Source: an uncultured Clostridia bacterium (lineage in GTDB: Bacteria; Bacillota; Clostridia; TANB77; RGIG9151). Taken from it: a stretch of DNA of 9,024 bases. Shown here in pieces: positions 6,001-9,024 of this stretch (position 1 is its first letter; the number at the start of each line of letters is the position of its first letter). Below the pieces are notes generated by a model that saw nothing but the letters and a program-made list of their open reading frames with translations, was not told where the DNA came from and did not search any database. The stretch covers positions 1-9,024 of the forward strand of contig CAKSUD010000067.1 of the NCBI GenBank assembly GCA_934500865.1. The letters are read 5' to 3'. Both the position numbers and the translations under genes were made by a program.

Positions 6001-8761
6001 TTCGGATGTTGTGACAAATGCAATATTTTTACCATGGATATCACTAGATCCTAATGGTTCGATTGAGCCGAGTGATTTAGTAGAAACTCATATTACGGGT
6101 AGAAGTGTGAAAGATGGAACTTTTGAGTATATAATTTCTGAATCGCCTACAAATACAGGTGAAAATATATCTGATTATGTTTCAAATGAGACGTTTAATT
6201 TTGAGGGAAGTTGGGAAAAAGATGGCGAGTTATATAGGAGCTATGTAAATTTAGCTAGTAAAGAGGATTCAAGTACGACTATTACTATATTTTCGAACAA
6301 GGATAAAGAGATTGTTAGGTTTGATTATATGTTTGCAGTAACGTCTGGTCAGTTGCTAGGGATAACTATTAACGGAACGAGAGTTACTGAGTATGATGAG
6401 GAAATTAATGTTTGGCATAATCTTAATAGAGAAGTAAATACTGTTGATGGAAAAATTGTTGTTGGTATAAGCTATAGTCAGGATAGTGTTTACTTAGATA
6501 GCGATTATGCTGCAATTAAGAATCTAAGAATAGGCAGACATTGGACTAAGATTAGTAGTGAATACGACTTAAAAGATAATGCGATTTGGTCTGAGAACTA
6601 TGTACATGTTCGTGGTGTTTTCCCATATGATAATGGAGAAGTGACTTACCAAATTGTTTCTGAAATGTTTAAGGGGGACAATAACAATACAGGAGATTTA
6701 TTTACTATTACTTATGAATTAAATGATGGTATTGACCCTGGTAACCCAACAAGTTATACAAAGGATAGCGAAGATATAACTTTAATGAATCCTACAAAGG
6801 ATGGGGCAGAGTTTTTAGGTTGGACAGGAAGTAACGGTACGACTCCATCAACAACGGTAGTTATTCCGACAGGAAGTACAGGTAACAGGTCGTATGTTGC
6901 TAACTGGATGGAAGAAATTTATACAATTACATATGACCTAAATGGTGGTACTGTAAATGGTACAAATCCAACAAGTTATACAAAGGGTAGTAAGGATATA
7001 ACTTTAATTAATCCGACGAAAGCTGGATATACATTTGCTGGTTGGACCGGAACAGGAATAACATTAAGTGGTGTTGGTAGTATGAGTGTTACTATTCCAA
7101 CAGGAAGTACAGGCAATAGATCGTATAAAGCTATGTGGATTAAAGACCTTGAAGTTACATATACAATAAAGTACGTATTAAATGGCGGAACTTTGGAATT
7201 TGAAAATCCTACATCGTATACTCCTAGTACACCTACTTTTGAGTTAGTAAACCCTACAAAGGGTGGAGTTAAATTCTTGGGTTGGACCGGAAGTAACGGT
7301 ACTGAGCCAGAGGAAAAAGTTGTGATTGAAAGTGGAAGCACTGGAAATAGAGTATATATAGCAAATTGGGATGGCGATTTCACAATTTCATATGATTTAG
7401 GTGGCGGATATATAGAGGGGGCACAAAATCCGACAAGCTATAATGTTACCAGTGATGATATAACTTTAACTAATCCGGTTAGAGATGGATATACATTTAC
7501 CGGTTGGACAGGAACTGGATTAACTACGAAAACGTTGAAGGTAATTATTCCAACAGGAAGTACAGGGAATAGGTCATATACAGCAAATTGGACTGAACAA
7601 ATCTATACAATAATTTGGAAAAATTATGATGGAACTATATTATTGAGAGAACTTTTTAAGTATGGTACAATTCCAGCATACTCAAATGAAACTCCTACTA
7701 AAGCTTCAACTACTTTGTACGAATATACGTTTAGTGGTTGGTCGCCTACAATAGTTAAAGTAACCCAAAATGCTACATATACAGCACAGTTTACTGAGAA
7801 GTTACGAACATATACTGTAAGTTTTGATGGTAATGGAGCTACGAGTGGAACTATGGCAAGCCAAACGTTTACAGCTGGTAAGTCGGCTAAATTAACTTCT
7901 AATTCATTTGTTAAGACGGGATACATCTTTAATGGTTGGAATACAAAAGCAAATGGTACGGGTACAAGTTATGCAAATAATGCAAGTTACACGGCAACTT
8001 CAAATATTACTTTATATGCAAAGTGGGGAACCGGAAATTACACGATAACATATACTTTAAATGGTGGAACAGTAAACGGAACAAATCCAACAAGCTATAC
8101 AATAGAAAGTAATGCAATAACATTAATAAATCCAACTAGAGCTGGATATACATTTACAGGTTGGACAGGAACAGGATTAGCTACAAAGACTATGAAGGTG
8201 GTTATTCCAAAAGGAAGTACAGGAAATAGAGAATATGTAGCTACATATTCTTGCAATGGTACAAGTTGTACTGGAACTGTACAAGCAACTAGATGTACAA
8301 AGTGTAATGGTACTGGGCATGGATATTGTAGATTATCCTCTTTTAGCAATAAAGCTAATATGTCTTATTGGTGTAATGGAGGATGCGGATATGTAAATTC
8401 AATAGTAACAAGTTATTGTGCTAGCTGTGGAAATTATTTTGAATGGTTTTTACATAAAGAATGTGGAAATGGTATTTACAGATTTGGTACAAAGCTAGAC
8501 CAATTTAATACTTTAGCAGATTCATCTATATATTTAGAGCAAGAATTCCGCTTGGATTCCGATGAACTTGATGAATTATATGATGGTATAGCAAAAGGTG
8601 AAAAAGAAATTAGTTTTTATCCTAATATCAATTACCACTTAGAGAGTTGCAGTGAATGCGATGGCAATGGAGTTATTTACAAATGTAATATTTGTTCACA
8701 AACATTTAGTGAGTTGCCAGCACAACACTGTGCACATGGATATACTTCGCAACACGATTAA
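3038..8761 (+). CDS. Giant secreted repeat protein: lectin-fold head, Ig-like and InlB-like repeats, Cys-rich tail
   Basis: The 1907-residue product has a Sec signal peptide (cleavage after SAFA, residue 24). Residues about 44-357 form a C-type-lectin/FGE-like domain: YWVWIPRYTYKI (82-93), GFWVAKY (147-153), IKASEWGAVSYL (197-208), YYGVFDMNG (236-244) and a closing GLGYRPTL (346-353). Ig-like Big_3-type domains lie near 537-615 and 696-773, alternating with Flg_new_2/InlB-like repeats near 620-692, 777-866 and 868-940. A shorter InlB-like segment spans 941-1000. A beta-rich region at about 1000-1215 (FDYMFAVTSGQLLGITING) resembles jelly-roll binding modules. Seven InlB/Listeria-Bacteroides-type repeats span 1221-1737. 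The last 170 residues hold 15 cysteines, including two CxxCxGxG motifs. No LPxTG, SLH or terminal membrane anchor is seen. The design suggests a surface or matrix adhesin. As second gene of the riboswitch operon it should be switched by c-di-GMP with its neighbour. The binding target is unknown. Confidence 0.9.
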   Translation: MKNWLKIFFISLIFIGIHYTSAFADIKLLDEFSSPNAPIMYKDMTPIKWGNLYEVETTSNDLDWYNYENKKWANAKDEDGNYWVWIPRYTYKISGDSIDIVWSSGTVDYTEDGYMLHPAFVADTYVGGNPNEYGSYKNGIGRNELTGFWVAKYMVSDNDGKVSITPNKQPDVSKNIGEAFNTCLNMDSSLGISTHLIKASEWGAVSYLTKAFGVIPTENNTSLTGTNMANSTTNNYYGVFDMNGPTGEYLSAFVIKDALNTSALAYVGKMIDEQYDSIIDVVNLTENDNADNNDLRLKDFYGFSMYESKDFVLYDTENAPTGSEPFFSKGGIGVGMFGYDRCSGTGLGYRPTLSVYSSYLSEDVTFFDTEASVVAGDYLVVSVNFSVDEDWKFDLDENEAIIKNGKVVSGKEKRIFDFIDLRYVQNNKSMTLTNANLNEHLIGIIERDTTLKELNSNTVFKANTQYTIRVRVGGYNSEGVPVFIAIPGMTSKIVVNSIDVKSATTGSDLMIASIKNNKVRLSIYDSQGRIPVLTGVRLISAPEKKDYYLGEKLSLIGGKLEVSYGDNKAIVDLTKDNVVGYESVTSTVGNDILVDLVYAGVEVTQDDVKFIINVNGNEKFYVKGYSKPNNTAVIVSGIGQYEKDETVNLKASIYPGYKFSSWSSSDVNILDANSVSNAYFTMPEKNVTVVVNTIGVMRVEVVNPKTEFERGEAFDLGDGDIIAYYPDGSSEILTLSSAGVTSTPVKNQILDELGEKDVTIKYGGAEATYTINVVKEKYSLTLYIDSLDAGSIKMNDTTVVPVDDKLNTTVKVSYDEFVSVEAIPAEGYSFYGWYVNEENLISDEYLTSSGFMFIMPKKNIILKASFVKAHTVKYLVNDKNYGYISGETEQVVKNGENASEVTAIANDGYKFKSWSDGRTLPDRLDQYVVEDATYTAKFVKTWTVQYLVDGVTFATRTVEDGANGYISEIPSKYGYVFSKWDKDLEFITSDVVTNAIFLPWISLDPNGSIEPSDLVETHITGRSVKDGTFEYIISESPTNTGENISDYVSNETFNFEGSWEKDGELYRSYVNLASKEDSSTTITIFSNKDKEIVRFDYMFAVTSGQLLGITINGTRVTEYDEEINVWHNLNREVNTVDGKIVVGISYSQDSVYLDSDYAAIKNLRIGRHWTKISSEYDLKDNAIWSENYVHVRGVFPYDNGEVTYQIVSEMFKGDNNNTGDLFTITYELNDGIDPGNPTSYTKDSEDITLMNPTKDGAEFLGWTGSNGTTPSTTVVIPTGSTGNRSYVANWMEEIYTITYDLNGGTVNGTNPTSYTKGSKDITLINPTKAGYTFAGWTGTGITLSGVGSMSVTIPTGSTGNRSYKAMWIKDLEVTYTIKYVLNGGTLEFENPTSYTPSTPTFELVNPTKGGVKFLGWTGSNGTEPEEKVVIESGSTGNRVYIANWDGDFTISYDLGGGYIEGAQNPTSYNVTSDDITLTNPVRDGYTFTGWTGTGLTTKTLKVIIPTGSTGNRSYTANWTEQIYTIIWKNYDGTILLRELFKYGTIPAYSNETPTKASTTLYEYTFSGWSPTIVKVTQNATYTAQFTEKLRTYTVSFDGNGATSGTMASQTFTAGKSAKLTSNSFVKTGYIFNGWNTKANGTGTSYANNASYTATSNITLYAKWGTGNYTITYTLNGGTVNGTNPTSYTIESNAITLINPTRAGYTFTGWTGTGLATKTMKVVIPKGSTGNREYVATYSCNGTSCTGTVQATRCTKCNGTGHGYCRLSSFSNKANMSYWCNGGCGYVNSIVTSYCASCGNYFEWFLHKECGNGIYRFGTKLDQFNTLADSSIYLEQEFRLDSDELDELYDGIAKGEKEISFYPNINYHLESCSECDGNGVIYKCNICSQTFSELPAQHCAHGYTSQHD
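3167..4108 (+). other. C-type-lectin/FGE-sulfatase-like domain (coding segment)
   Basis: This segment encodes residues 44-357 of the giant protein. The order WANAKDEDG-YWVWIPRY, GFWVAKY, EWGAVSYL, YGVFDMNG and a final G-x-G-YRP matches what I recall of FGE-like C-type lectin folds in clostridial and phage proteins. The final GYRP corresponds to the G-F/Y-R-P end of that fold. It would form the N-terminal head. Catalytic cysteines expected of a true formylglycine-generating enzyme are not evident; only C183 and C342 are present. A binding role is more likely than enzymatic activity. Confidence 0.6.
6698..8248 (+). repeat. Array of seven InlB/Listeria-Bacteroides-type repeats
   Basis: Units lie at 6698-6910, 6917-7138, 7157-7369, 7376-7591, 7598-7795, 7805-8026 and 8036-8248. 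Five of them (1, 2, 3, 4 and 7) share NPTSY, a GWTG core and GSTGNR. Unit 6 is the classic form (FDGNG...GYIFNGWNTKANGTG...LYAKW), and unit 5 is short and divergent. Units 2, 4 and 7 are also close at DNA level, for example GGATATACATTT followed by GGTTGGAC in each, which points to recent duplication or gene conversion. Such repeats form elongated stalks in surface proteins. Confidence 0.85.
8249..8761 (+). other. Cysteine-rich C-terminal module of the giant protein (coding segment)
   Basis: Residues 1738-1907 carry 15 cysteines in mostly CxxC-like pairs: CTKC (1753), CNGGC (1779), CASC (1794), CSEC (1871) and CNIC (1883), plus a final HCAH (1897-1900). Two of the pairs, CTKCNGTG and CSECDGNG, fit CxxCxGxG, the zinc-binding motif of DnaJ, although there is no other DnaJ similarity and the protein is exported. 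The module begins directly at the end of repeat 7, whose usual ANW ending is replaced by ATYSCNGTSC. It probably binds metal. Its cysteine/histidine style echoes the upstream gene product. Confidence 0.7.
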
Positions 8762-8772
8762 ATAGCATAATA

Positions 8773-8810
8773 AAAAATACCACTTAGGTAGATGCCTAAG
8801 TGGTATTTTT
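8773..8810. terminator. Perfect bidirectional intrinsic terminator
   Basis: A 16-bp perfect inverted repeat (8773-8788 with 8795-8810, loop TAGATG) has A-run and T-run ends, so it can end transcription from both sides. It lies 11 bases after the giant gene, and its right arm overlaps the last two bases of the convergent gene's stop codon (8809-8811). Confidence 0.93.
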
Positions 8811-9024
8811 AATTATCTTTTTCAACTATAAATGCCGATGGAAGATATCTTCCATATGTTGTTCCATTTGATGGCTTGGTTTGAATTTTTCCGTCATAGT
8901 ACATTATAGAAGACGAACCTCCGTCTAGGGCTGCTGCGTTTACTGCACCGTATGATGCGAGTATGTCTTGACATTCTTTCATTGTTGCTCCTATACTGTG
9001 TAGTTGGCGTCCTTCTATTACTAG
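8809..9024 (-). CDS. NAGPA-type phosphodiester glycosidase, C-terminal end (partial)
   Basis: The minus strand is open from the window edge to a TAA at 8811-8809, giving the last 71 residues of a protein whose start lies outside. The sequence shows the hallmark end of the NAGPA/phosphodiester glycosidase domain (PF09992 type): an EGRQ strand, a T-x-KECQDILASYGAVNA helix, the signature LDGGSSSIMYYDGK, and a closing GRYLPSAFIVE strand. Bacterial members are usually exported and are linked to cell-surface or exopolysaccharide glycan processing; the exact substrate is not known for most. The gene converges on the adhesin operon and shares its terminator, so it is not part of that operon. The N-terminal signal or anchoring region cannot be seen. 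Confidence 0.88.
   Translation of the reverse strand, partial: LVIEGRQLHSIGATMKECQDILASYGAVNAAALDGGSSSIMYYDGKIQTKPSNGTTYGRYLPSAFIVEKDN

Noticed and set aside
6698..8248. CRISPR-like or tandem non-coding repeat
   Set aside because: The repeats are about 210-220 bases, in frame and protein-coding, with InlB-type consensus.
3939..8349. Short ORFs inside the giant gene (3939-4130, 6976-7383, 7624-7926, 8095-8349)
   Set aside because: They are shadows; the three minus-strand ones are antisense readings of the InlB-like repeats and share the same repeated phrases for that reason.
8249..8761. DnaJ chaperone homology from the CxxCxGxG motifs
   Set aside because: Only two motifs are present, far apart, with no J domain, on an exported protein; the match is to a generic zinc motif.

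Overview
The window is AT-rich DNA with strong GGAGG-type ribosome binding sites, sigma-A-like promoters and a cyclic-di-GMP class I riboswitch. This points to a low-GC Gram-positive anaerobe, most likely a member of the Clostridia. The genus cannot be read from the sequence.

Layout, left to right. At 1-101 (minus strand) there is an open frame with no start codon that looks like a piece of an InlB/Flg_new_2-type secreted repeat protein, either a decayed 5' end or a rearrangement scar. At 113-557 there is a complete small transcription unit: an extended -10 promoter, a single-domain PilZ protein (180-518) and an intrinsic terminator. At 597-787 there is a second sigma-A promoter, a c-di-GMP-I (GEMM) riboswitch aptamer and a second intrinsic terminator. 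A predicted antiterminator pairing links aptamer and terminator. At 854-8761 two secreted-protein genes lie 15 bases apart and should be read from the riboswitch promoter. The first (722 aa) is a cysteine/histidine-rich protein. The second (1907 aa) is a giant repeat protein: signal peptide, C-type-lectin/FGE-like domain, Ig-like and InlB-like repeats, and a cysteine-rich C-terminal module. A perfect 16-bp bidirectional terminator (8773-8810) closes the operon. The convergent gene at the right edge (minus strand, 8809-9024) is the C-terminal end of a NAGPA-type phosphodiester glycosidase.

How it fits together. Two different kinds of c-di-GMP receptor, a PilZ protein and an RNA, sit side by side, and the RNA controls two exported proteins. 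The most distinctive point is that both exported proteins carry dense arrays of paired cysteines and histidines that look metal-binding. Such arrays are unusual in secreted proteins of Gram-positive bacteria. In the giant protein 15 of 17 cysteines are confined to the last 170 residues, after the adhesin-like repeats. I infer a c-di-GMP-switched surface or matrix system in which the two proteins may assemble through their metal- or disulfide-rich modules. That functional link is inference; the domain layout and RNA elements are read directly from the sequence.
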